A stretch of 64,000 bases of DNA from Prochlorococcus sp. AG-402-G10 (GTDB taxonomy: Bacteria; Cyanobacteriota; Cyanobacteriia; PCC-6307; Cyanobiaceae), in contig QCHT01000006.1 in the NCBI GenBank assembly GCA_003279445.1, positions 39,943-103,942 of the forward strand. The letters run 5' to 3'. Of this stretch, positions 36,425 to 44,132 are shown piece after piece. Every line of letters begins with the position of its first letter. Positions within the stretch are counted from its first letter, which is position 1. Both the position numbers and the translations under genes were made by a program. The notes beneath the pieces are model-generated. The model was not told the DNA's origin. It did no database searches and saw only the letters and a list, made by a program, of their open reading frames with translations.

Positions 36425-37213
36425 CTAAACATTAGGAAAGGCCCTCCAAAAACCATTCTTGCTTATAATATTTAAATTATAATCGTACAAATTACTTATG
36501 TTTTCTGAAGTCATGACTTTTGAGGGCTCACCATCTGCGATTATGATCCCCTTTTTTAAAAAAATAATTCTATTTACTTCAGGTATTATATTCTCTATAT
36601 TGTTTGTTGTATAAAATATTGTAACCTTTTCTTTTGATAATTGTCTTAGATGATTTAAAAATGAGTAACTAGATTTTATATCTAGCATAGTTGTCGGTTC
36701 ATCCAATATTAGTACAATAGGCTCATTAATTAATGCTCTTGCTAATAAAACCTTTCTTTTTTGACCATCTGATAATTCACAGTAATATTTATTAGAAAAA
36801 TCTATATTTAGCAATTTCATAACTTTGTCTAATCTTTTGGTTTGTTCTGAAGTAATTGTTTCCTTGCTTAACAATCCAAATGTACCTTGAAGACCAGACA
36901 TGATTACATCGGTTATTGTCATATTATGCTTCATCCTTAAATCTAACTCTGTACATACAAATCCAATTTTTGATCTCAATTCCCAGATGTTGATTTTTGT
37001 TGAATTAAATAGTTTTAGGTGAGAGTTCTTTTCATAAATAGGGTACTTCAACCTTGTTATTGTTTTTATCAGGGTAGACTTGCCAGATCCGTTAGCACCT
37101 ATCAATACTGTATTTTGACCAGTTTCTAATGATAAATTTATGTTATTAATAATATTTTTCTGATCATAGTATATATTTATATTTTTTAATTCAAGCCATT
37201 TGCTATTTGTCAA
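36425..37213 (-). CDS. ABC transporter ATP-binding protein (YlmA/ModF-like single domain)
   Basis: ATPase with Walker A GANGSGKST, signature LSDGQKRK, Walker B VLILDEPTTMLD and an H-loop region where His is not obvious (FYTTNNIEN). The start is placed at TTG 37213: it gives a normal N-terminus (MTNSKWLELKNI) and overlaps the stop of the 33-residue membrane peptide by four bases (TTGA). The frame is open further upstream only because it runs into that gene. 262 residues. The substrate is unknown and no permease is near. Confidence 0.83.
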   Translation of the reverse strand: MTNSKWLELKNINIYYDQKNIINNINLSLETGQNTVLIGANGSGKSTLIKTITRLKYPIYEKNSHLKLFNSTKINIWELRSKIGFVCTELDLRMKHNMTITDVIMSGLQGTFGLLSKETITSEQTKRLDKVMKLLNIDFSNKYYCELSDGQKRKVLLARALINEPIVLILDEPTTMLDIKSSYSFLNHLRQLSKEKVTIFYTTNNIENIIPEVNRIIFLKKGIIIADGEPSKVMTSENISNLYDYNLNIISKNGFWRAFPNV

Positions 37214-37311
37214 AGCATGCCACTCCACATTGAATATAGCTCCCAACTAGATAATATAAAGATAGCCAAGTACAGCCAATTTAGCCATGCTGGCCTGGGG
37301 TTGTCATTCAT
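37210..37311 (-). CDS. 33-residue single-span membrane peptide
   Basis: A short frame fits exactly between two larger genes. Its ATG overlaps the stop of the Rieske oxygenase gene (TAATG at 37311), and its TGA overlaps the TTG start of the ABC ATPase gene (37210-37213). The product has a polar start (MNDNPRPAWLN), one hydrophobic segment WLYLAIFILSS (residues ~12-22), and a Trp/Tyr/Met-rich end (WELYSMWSGML). The tight coupling on both sides is the main evidence that it is a gene. No family recognised; it may be a small membrane subunit or regulator for either neighbour. Confidence 0.6.
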   Translation of the reverse strand: MNDNPRPAWLNWLYLAIFILSSWELYSMWSGML

Positions 37312-38648
37312 TACAAAATTATTAGGAAAACTACTCCTATAGGAATGAGTACTCGAATAGCGACATTTAATAAAATACTCTTATTGTTTTGTTTCTCCAG
37401 TGTTGGGTTCGCAGGTGGATAAAGCATAGCGCTATCTTCATGCACTGTGTTTGTATTTGAGTCTTTAGGATGCAATTCCCAAGGATGGTCTTTTCTGTCT
37501 GAACTTTTAAACCAATCCCAGTAATATTGAACCATTTTATCTTCTCCAAGCAATTTCACATTATCTTTCTCAATGTAACCCATTTGATTATTGTAAGTTT
37601 GCGTTCTTAGAATCATATAGTCTTCAGAGAAAACCTTGTAAAAAACCCTATGTTGTAATTGCCTAAATAATAGTAAATCTGTCAGAAGTTTATTCTTCAT
37701 GAATTTTCTATAGTGTCTTACAATTACTCTTGCTTTATTTTTTGCTAGAGGTATGTGGTCTAGGACTTGAATATATCTTGCTTCTTCTGGCTCTCCCTTA
37801 TAGATAACTATTCTTCCTGGGGGTAAAAATTTTATTCTTATGAATTCGCCTTTGGATTTATCTTTATATTTGTATTTGCTTTCTATTTGATTTTCTTCTC
37901 GGGTTATTTCTTGATTGAAGCTTGTTATAATGTCTCTATTAACATCATTGTCAGGAATTGTATCGCCATGAACCCAGAATAAGTGAAGTATGTCAAGATG
38001 ATTCTCTATAATTCTTGCCCAATCACATTTGAAATCAACTACTACTTCTTCATATTTGTAGTTTGAAATATCAAATCCATAGTTATTAAGCAACCTATTA
38101 TTAATATTATCGGCTACTTCGAAGTCACTTAAGTTGGTTTTTGCTTTTCCATTATAATAAATATATACGTAGCCCCCTATCTCTTTACAGATATACTGAT
38201 ATAGATGAATTTTTGATGCATAATTATCGTAGTTAGAATCTACTATATGGTTACAGGTTATACGACTTAGATTTGTACATTCACCTGTTGATGAGTATCT
38301 TGCACCATGATATGGGCAGACTAATTCTCCATCTATAACTTCACCACCAATAAATGATGCTCCTCTATGTGGGCAAAGGTCTTTTACGCATCTTAGATTT
38401 GATTCCTTGTCTTTGTATAAAACTAGTGGCTCATTATAAATTGTAAAAGTATAAGGTTTATTTTTATTAATATCTTTTGAACTACATATTGCGTACCAAC
38501 CCAGGAGGCCATTCTTTAGTTGATTGTCTGGTTTGTTTGCTTTAGTGCTTAATTTATTTTTATCATTTATTGATGAGATACCACTAGTGGTTGCGCTTTC
38601 CCTTTCTAGGTTAACTTTATTAAATTGTGCAATTTCGTCTTCGTTCAT
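37311..38648 (-). CDS. Rieske [2Fe-2S] oxygenase, pheophorbide a oxygenase/Lls1-like
   Basis: A 445-residue protein with an N-terminal Rieske domain, CPHRGASFIGG and CPYHGARYS giving C-x-H...C-x2-H (residues ~92-115), followed by a mononuclear iron domain with ENHLDILHLFWVHGD (residues ~211-225) as expected for PaO, Ptc52 and Tic55-type enzymes. A C-terminal membrane anchor (residues ~427-445) matches that family. These enzymes oxygenate chlorophyll derivatives or related substrates; whether the target here is a chlorophyll catabolite is inference. Its stop codon overlaps the start of the 33-residue membrane peptide. Confidence 0.87.
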   Translation of the reverse strand: MNEDEIAQFNKVNLERESATTSGISSINDKNKLSTKANKPDNQLKNGLLGWYAICSSKDINKNKPYTFTIYNEPLVLYKDKESNLRCVKDLCPHRGASFIGGEVIDGELVCPYHGARYSSTGECTNLSRITCNHIVDSNYDNYASKIHLYQYICKEIGGYVYIYYNGKAKTNLSDFEVADNINNRLLNNYGFDISNYKYEEVVVDFKCDWARIIENHLDILHLFWVHGDTIPDNDVNRDIITSFNQEITREENQIESKYKYKDKSKGEFIRIKFLPPGRIVIYKGEPEEARYIQVLDHIPLAKNKARVIVRHYRKFMKNKLLTDLLLFRQLQHRVFYKVFSEDYMILRTQTYNNQMGYIEKDNVKLLGEDKMVQYYWDWFKSSDRKDHPWELHPKDSNTNTVHEDSAMLYPPANPTLEKQNNKSILLNVAIRVLIPIGVVFLIIL

Positions 38649-38828
38649 AACTGATTTGACATTAAAAGAGGAAGATTTTTCTTTTAAGCCAATTTTGATA
38701 CTAGCTTATACGGTGGTCAAAAGACGTTTGGTGGTGTTATTTCACAGGACTGTAACTTGAATCAACAATGGAATTTCTATCAATACTTTGCTCAGTAGCT
38801 CAAATTGTCTTGGCTGATTAGGGAAGTC

Positions 38829-39023
38829 CTAGTTGGTGACTATTTTTGAAGCTTGCTTATTTCGTAAATACTCTGTAGCTTCCTCAATATTATTGCAAAA
38901 CTTGCAGGAGCCTAAATAGCAACCTAAATAGCGTTGGAAGAGGCTTTTGCCTCCAGTGAGAGGGTAGGTGTGAACCGTTCCTCCTTGGGGTGTGCTGTGG
39001 ACTAACTCTGGTAAGGCAGCCAT
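38829..39023 (-). CDS. Small Cys-containing hypothetical protein (64 aa)
   Basis: MAALPELVHSTPQGG at the start, a central LFQRYLGCYLGSCKFCNN with a C-x5-C-x2-C cluster, and a helical end. The clustered cysteines suggest metal binding. It stands alone upstream of the oxygenase gene on the same strand. No family recognised. Confidence 0.6.
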   Translation of the reverse strand: MAALPELVHSTPQGGTVHTYPLTGGKSLFQRYLGCYLGSCKFCNNIEEATEYLRNKQASKIVTN

Positions 39024-39628
39024 TTAGTTGATTTGTTTTTCTAAAAATGCATTTTTTGTATTGAATACGCAATGGGTATTTTTTACTAACTAGCTCTTAA
39101 GATTTGGATTCTTCTTCATTTTTTAATTTTCGATTTCAAATTTTCACTGAGTCTCTAAATATTAATTTATATTTGTAAACAAAAACTATTCAAAAACTAG
39201 TTTGTGATTGACTTTTACTAGCTATCGATTTTCTGTTCATGTATTGGTGTTTTCCCTCTAGATTTTAGTATTGTTTATACCTTTAGGGTTGACTCTTCTG
39301 CTTGAGATGGTGCTTTTAGTTTCATTATTTTCTTTCTTGAATAAAAAATAATATAGAAATAATTTATTTGGTATTAAACGAATGATTAGATCTTTCCAGC
39401 TAGTATATTATAATTAAACTGTTTAAATCTTCTCTATGGTTGGGCTTCTTCATATATGCTCTTAGTGATGCTGTGAGGGCTATTTTTTTTTATAGGTTTG
39501 GCAGCATATATAACCAAAAAAACAAGAATGATTGCGATAGATAACAGTTTCACTAAGCGATGTAAAGTTTTTGGCCCACTCTGGCAACTTCTGTATATCT
39601 TAGATCGGTATTCTATTACATATTACTC
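39024..39628. other. Long intergenic region upstream of the second pcb gene
   Basis: About 605 AT-rich bases with no frame I trust. Notable: a direct repeat CAAAAACTA at 39180-39188 and 39191-39199, period 11, merging into the palindrome AAACTAGTTT (39194-39203). A long leader or upstream control region for the antenna gene is likely. Confidence 0.5.
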
Positions 39629-40690
39629 GTGCAGACCTACGGAGACCCCAACGTTTCCTATGCATGGTATGCGGCAAACGCTGGAGCTGTTACTAACAAA
39701 TCTGGCAGATTCATCTCATCGCATATTGCGCATACGGGCCTCATTTGCTTTGGAGCCGGTGCAAACACCCTTTTTGAATTAGCTCGTTACAACCCTGATG
39801 TGCCAATGGGCGCTCAAGGACTAGTTGTTCTTCCTCATCTTGCAGGACTTGGCTTAGGTGGCATATCTAATGGTGTTTTTACTGACACTTATCAGTTGCT
39901 TGTAGTTGGCATTCTTCATCTGATCCTTTCAGGTGTTTATGCTGGCGGCGGAATGCTTCACGCCTTTAGATACGAGGAAAAACTAGAAAGTTATCCTTCA
40001 ACATCAAGAGCAAGTAAGTTTAAGTTTGATTGGAATGATCCAGACAGACTTACCTTTATTCTTGGTCACCATTTACTTTTCCTTGCAGGCGGCAACATTC
40101 AGTTCGTTGAATGGGCTAAGTGGCATGGAATTTACGATCCTGCGGCTGGAGCCGTTCGTCAGGTTGAATACAACCTTGACCTTGGCATGATTTGGAACCA
40201 CCAGTTTGATTTCCTTTCTATTAGTAGCTTGGAAGACATTATGGGTGGCCATGCTTTCTTGGCATTCTTTATGGCTGCTGGTGGCATCTTCCATATCCTT
40301 ACTAAGAATTATGGTGAGTACAATTCCTTTAAAGGAGCTGACATCCTTTCTGCTGAGTTCGTACTTTCTACTTCATTAGCAGGAGCTGCTTATACAGCAT
40401 TTGTAGCTGCGTTATGGTGTGCATCAAACACTACCATCTATCCAGTAGATCTTTATGGTGGAATTCTTGAGTTTAAACTAGGAGTAGCACCTTACTGGGT
40501 TGATACAGATACATCTCTTGCAGCGGATGCTCACACCGGTCGAGCATGGTTGACCAATGTACACTTCTTCATTGGATTCTTCTATCTTCAAGGTCATTTC
40601 TTCCATGGCTTAAGAGCCCTTGGATTTGATTTCAAGAGCATCGGTAGATTGTTTGACAATCTTGAGTCAGAAAAAACTTCACTTAACTAG
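39629..40690 (+). CDS. pcb: Chlorophyll a/b-binding antenna protein Pcb (second copy)
   Basis: A 353-residue Pcb with the same landmarks as the first copy (MQTYGDPNVSYAWYAANAG, LPHLAGLGLGG, FILGHHLLFLAGG, YNLDLGMIWNHQ, LTNVHFFIGFF) and six hydrophobic segments, but clear divergence in loops and the C-terminus, so it is a paralogue and not a recent duplicate. Start is GTG. The gene is preceded by 600 bases of non-coding DNA and followed by a strong terminator, so it is probably a single-gene transcript under its own control. Confidence 0.96.
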   Translation: MQTYGDPNVSYAWYAANAGAVTNKSGRFISSHIAHTGLICFGAGANTLFELARYNPDVPMGAQGLVVLPHLAGLGLGGISNGVFTDTYQLLVVGILHLILSGVYAGGGMLHAFRYEEKLESYPSTSRASKFKFDWNDPDRLTFILGHHLLFLAGGNIQFVEWAKWHGIYDPAAGAVRQVEYNLDLGMIWNHQFDFLSISSLEDIMGGHAFLAFFMAAGGIFHILTKNYGEYNSFKGADILSAEFVLSTSLAGAAYTAFVAALWCASNTTIYPVDLYGGILEFKLGVAPYWVDTDTSLAADAHTGRAWLTNVHFFIGFFYLQGHFFHGLRALGFDFKSIGRLFDNLESEKTSLN

Positions 40691-40720
40691 TGATTATTTA
40701 TCTTTCTTAATTGCTTAATT

Positions 40721-40754
40721 AAAAAAAGGCTCCTATTATTAGGAGCCTTTTTTT
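40721..40754 (+). terminator. Terminator of the second pcb gene
   Basis: Perfect 14-base arms (40721-40734 and 40741-40754), GC core GGCTCCT/AGGAGCC, 6-base loop, followed on the plus strand by eight T in a row. Thirty bases past the pcb stop. Confidence 0.94.
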
Positions 40755-40890
40755 TATTAATTTTTAAGGTCAATATTAATTTTATTAATTTCTTTTTGGT
40801 AGAGTTAAGAAAATTAAAAGACCTTGCTTGATTAATATATTTAAATCATATTGTTATTATCTACTGTATATTAGTTAAAAACATTTTATA

Positions 40891-41082
40891 ATGTCTCTAA
40901 AAGATCAACTAGGAACAAAGGTTTTTACCAAGGAAGGCACAGACCAAGATCGTAAAGGTGAGGTGCTACCTATGAAGCCAGAAAATATTTTACCTATCTG
41001 GCAGTTACTGATTGCAGGATTAAGTGCTGTTATCTGTGTAATTCCTATTGTGATTAATATTATTAACCAGACTAAGCATTAG
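40891..41082 (+). CDS. Small single-span membrane protein downstream of pcb (63 aa)
   Basis: A charged N-terminal part (MSLKDQLGTKVFTKEGTDQD and on, residues ~1-32) is followed by one hydrophobic helix IWQLLIAGLSAVICVIPIVINII (split across residues ~35-57). No chlorophyll-binding ExxNxR motif of Hli proteins is present, so it is not a high-light-inducible protein. It has its own upstream region beyond the pcb terminator. No family recognised; a thylakoid location is a guess. Confidence 0.6.
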   Translation: MSLKDQLGTKVFTKEGTDQDRKGEVLPMKPENILPIWQLLIAGLSAVICVIPIVINIINQTKH

Positions 41083-41375
41083 AAAATTTATTTTTATGTT
41101 TGATCTTCAAATTGACCACCCATTTTTTAGTAATTAACTAAATTAATTTCTATTATCCTGTTGATCATTTATCGCTTATAACTTTTAATGTCGGGTCCTT
41201 CAAGATAATTCTTGGGGGTCTTATTTTAATTAAATGGCTTTAAAAACAATTTTAATTATTTAAGGCTTTTCAATAGTGGGAAGTTTGTGAGTTAGTGCTG
41301 GCCCAATTTTAAACATTAACACCATTTCATTAATCAGGGTCAGACCAAGGTTTTTCTAAATTCGAATTATGGCAA
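41083..41375. other. Intergenic region, no gene seen
   Basis: Nearly 300 AT-rich bases with no convincing frame. A weak stem with wobble pairs (about 41197-41218) followed by a T-rich stretch could end the small membrane protein transcript. Confidence 0.4.
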
Positions 41376-41400
41376 TAAAAAAAGCCAGATAAAACTGGCC
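41376..41400 (-). terminator. Terminator of the initiator tRNA gene
   Basis: On the minus strand GCCAG (41399-41395) pairs with CTGGC (41388-41384) around a six-base loop and is followed by seven T. It lies directly after the tRNA gene. Confidence 0.8.
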
Positions 41401-41408
41401 TTTTTATT

Positions 41409-41485
<77 letters not shown>

Positions 41486-41534
41486 ACGTCCTAATTAGCA
41501 TACATGTGAATGTACCAATATAAGCCCCATTTAT

Positions 41535-42512
41535 TCATTTTTCCTGAAATCTCAACTCACCTTCTACTTCAAGTTGAACCCCAGGATTAATCATCAAGAC
41601 TTTCTCTTCAAGCTCCTGAAGACTGATTGGGGTCATCCATTCTAGTTGCTTTAATAAATGTAAAGCTGCTGCATGCTTTGCTCGTTTTGAACCATCTTCA
41701 ACTTTTATAGCAATTCCCATGCTTTCTCCTACTTTGCTTAGGCACTGAATACCTTCTGAGCCACCTTTGCAGATCAGTTGACCATGTGCTCGTTTTATTA
41801 CTTCCGTGTCAAAGCGTCCTTCACCTCCTATTAATTCTGGTTGCCTCATCATTGCTCTACTTATTTGTTCCAGCTCACTGTGATTAGATCCGCTTAGATG
41901 AGCATAGAGAAAAGCTATTCTTGAAAGACTTAGAGAAAGTGTAGGTGAACCGCAGTCATCTCTTGCCGCAATCAAGTCATCCGCGGGAAGCTTTAGAAGT
42001 TCTGATATCCTTCGATTGATTTCTATTTGCAAAGGATGTGAACCCTGAAGATAGTTCTCTAATGGCCAATTCATTTTTTTACATGTTGCGAGGAAAGCTG
42101 CATGTTTGCCTGAACAATTATGTTCTAGTTGGCTAGTTTTGCCATTAGGTATAGGACATTGCAGGTGATCTACATCTAATTCTGAATTCCACAACAGTTT
42201 AAATGTTTCTCGCGCATGGGTTTTTGTTCCTGAATGTGAGCTACACGCGATCGCTAAAACTCTTTCATCAAACTTGACTTTTTCATAAGCCCCACTGCTT
42301 ATAAATGGTATGGCTTGAAAAGGCTTCAGAGCAGACCTAATAAATGTTTGATGTTCATGATTCCCCGCCTTCATCAATACCCTTCCTTTTTTATCACATA
42401 TAACTGCATGAACATTGTGTACGGATTCGATATAGGAGCCACGTTTAAGAAATACTCTTAGCATTGGAGTATGAGATTCATTTTTTTTTATAAGATCTTT
42501 ACTAAAATTCAT
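41535..42512 (-). CDS. L-asparaginase II family protein
   Basis: A 325-residue protein of the asparaginase_II family (pfam-type with ACSSHSGTKTHA near residue 89-100, HNCSGKHAAFL near 131, and RDDCGSPTLSLSLSR near 182). It probably hydrolyses asparagine or a related amide. The start ATG overlaps the stop of the CGLD27-like gene (TAATG at 42512), so translation is coupled to the frame that continues after that gene's homopolymer break. Confidence 0.85.
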   Translation of the reverse strand: MNFSKDLIKKNESHTPMLRVFLKRGSYIESVHNVHAVICDKKGRVLMKAGNHEHQTFIRSALKPFQAIPFISSGAYEKVKFDERVLAIACSSHSGTKTHARETFKLLWNSELDVDHLQCPIPNGKTSQLEHNCSGKHAAFLATCKKMNWPLENYLQGSHPLQIEINRRISELLKLPADDLIAARDDCGSPTLSLSLSRIAFLYAHLSGSNHSELEQISRAMMRQPELIGGEGRFDTEVIKRAHGQLICKGGSEGIQCLSKVGESMGIAIKVEDGSKRAKHAAALHLLKQLEWMTPISLQELEEKVLMINPGVQLEVEGELRFQEK

Positions 42513-43014
42513 TATTTAGGAGTAAAAAATAGAAGACAAGATGTTGAGATTGATAATAGTAATAATAAACTTATCGTAATTTTGCTTATTAATGAAAGAA
42601 TTGGCGAAACTTCTTGGGCTGCTATCAAATTATCTCTAATTTTCCAAAAATTAGGCTTCTCCCAGGTTTGTCCATCATGCCAATCACTTTCTTCATAGAA
42701 AATATAATTGGATCTTAATCTACTGCAGATATAATTCCATCCTAGGAACTGCCTTATAAGAATAGCAAAAGGAACTATTAAACTTGATATAAAAGAAATA
42801 ATAATTATCCTAGTTATGTCCCCATGTGAAGAATAGCTTCCAGTACTAATAATTATAAATATAGGAAAGGTCAAGAGCCAAGAAATAATTAGGTTCTTAA
42901 ACAAAATAAGGGTTCCTTTTCTAGGCCAGGAAAAAAAAAAGAAGAACTAAGCTCAATGAACTCATTGAGTGGAATCTGTTCCTTAGGTACTGGGGATTGT
43001 ATTGAACTCTGCAT
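42512..43014 (-). CDS. CGLD27-like (DUF1230) membrane protein, frame broken at poly-A(10)
   Basis: Two frames make one protein. The first (from ATG 43014) reads MQSSIQSPVPKEQIPLNEF and ELSSSFFF, then would stop soon after. The second (to 42512) reads SWPRKGT, LGWNYICSRL, FYEESDWHDGQTWEKP and two to three membrane spans, as expected for the rest of the family. They join only if the T run (A10 at 42931-42940 on the plus strand) is read as 11. The joined product is 167 residues, the family's usual size. The ATG overlaps the rsfS stop (TAATG) and the stop overlaps the asparaginase start (TAATG). Genuine mutation, RNA polymerase slippage, or sequence error are all possible. Confidence 0.8.
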
Positions 43015-43382
43015 TATTTTTGTAAAGTATAAAGTTCATTAGAGTAGTTGTAAGTTTTACCATTGCTCCAAAAAGATTCTAATTCATAGAAATTTCTTTC
43101 TTTTGGTTGGAAAACATTAATTATTATATCCCCATAATCTAAAAGGGCCCACTTGCCTTCATTTATACCTTCTTTTCTGAGTGGAAGCATATTAGCCTTT
43201 TCAGATACTCTATTTTCAACAGATTTGATGATTGATCTGACTTGAACATCTGATAGCCCTTCTCCAATCATTATCCAATCAGCAATGCTTGAGACCATAT
43301 CAATTTGAATTATTTTTATATTCTTAGCTTTAAGATCATCGGCTGCTTTAGCTGCTATTTCAATTAAATCTTGACTATCCAT
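43014..43382 (-). CDS. rsfS: Ribosomal silencing factor RsfS
   Basis: Binds ribosomal protein uL14 and blocks subunit joining in starvation (family knowledge). The 122-residue protein from MDSQDLIEIA has the RsfS/Iojap features KIIQIDMVSSIADWIMIGEG and WALLDYGDIIINVFQP, about residues 24-105. The frame is also open from a GTG at 43394. Its 5' end overlaps the DUF3318 gene by eight bases and its stop overlaps the CGLD27-like start. Confidence 0.92.
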   Translation of the reverse strand: MDSQDLIEIAAKAADDLKAKNIKIIQIDMVSSIADWIMIGEGLSDVQVRSIIKSVENRVSEKANMLPLRKEGINEGKWALLDYGDIIINVFQPKERNFYELESFWSNGKTYNYSNELYTLQK

Positions 43383-44010
43383 ATACATTCTCACTTGTTA
43401 TGGATTGCCTTGAACCTTGTTGATCTGCCATCTCAGCTCTTGCCTTCTCTGCACTTTTGCGAAGAGCCTCTAATCGATCTTCAAAGAAGCTTCTCTTTTT
43501 CTTTTTTCTAGTCTTATCAATTAATTCTTTAAGTGCTCCTCCTAAACTCTTATATGCATTCGGTACGCTATAACCAAACCTGCAAGCTAAATCTATTGCT
43601 CTTTCATCAGCAGAAATAGCGTCTTGAAGTCTTTTCTCAGAATTATTTTTTAAATAAAGCCTATATCCTGCGAATCCAGAAAGGCCTAAAGCCATTAAGA
43701 GCAACAGGCCATCTTGTACCCAAAGTTCTCCAATTGCTCCTCCAAGTCCAATGGCAAGAGCTGCCATCTCCCATCCATCCCTGGGAATTGTATCGTTTTG
43801 GATTCTGCCTACTTCATGCCAGAAGAGTAAGTTGCGATGATCAAGAGCTAAGTTGTCCCATTGATCGATGTCAATTTGGATTTCCACTTCATCCCTGCCA
43901 ATCTCTTCGAGGTCAATCAATGGGGGATCTATGGCTGCAGCAGCCTCAACAAAAACCCAACTTTGGTTTTCTGGTGGCAGTAGGCCTTTTAGCCTCTGTA
44001 GCTCACTCAT
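43375..44010 (-). CDS. DUF3318-family membrane protein
   Basis: A 211-residue protein resembling DUF3318 of cyanobacteria: N-terminal ELQRLKGLLPPENQSWVFVEAA (split), the motif WDNLALDHRNLLFWHEVGRIQ (residues ~50-70, split), two hydrophobic segments around residues 82-120, and a basic helical C-terminus with RKKKKRSFF. Function unknown. First gene of a minus-strand run with rsfS, the CGLD27-like gene and asparaginase. Confidence 0.8.
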   Translation of the reverse strand: MSELQRLKGLLPPENQSWVFVEAAAAIDPPLIDLEEIGRDEVEIQIDIDQWDNLALDHRNLLFWHEVGRIQNDTIPRDGWEMAALAIGLGGAIGELWVQDGLLLLMALGLSGFAGYRLYLKNNSEKRLQDAISADERAIDLACRFGYSVPNAYKSLGGALKELIDKTRKKKKRSFFEDRLEALRKSAEKARAEMADQQGSRQSITSENVYG

Positions 44011-44132
44011 GATTTCCGCTTTCCAATTTAGACAATTTAGCTATTATTTGAATGTTAGTAGCGACTTGGTTAACTGACCCTTATCAGTTGCGATAGAAGC
44101 GAACTGAAACTCAGAGCAAATTATTAAAACCA

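Noticed and set aside
39498..39782. A 94-residue frame overlapping the start of the second pcb gene
   Set aside because: It is a shadow of the antenna gene in another frame and has no family features.
40891..41082. High-light-inducible (Hli) protein next to pcb
   Set aside because: The single-span protein lacks the ExxNxR chlorophyll-binding motif of Hli proteins.
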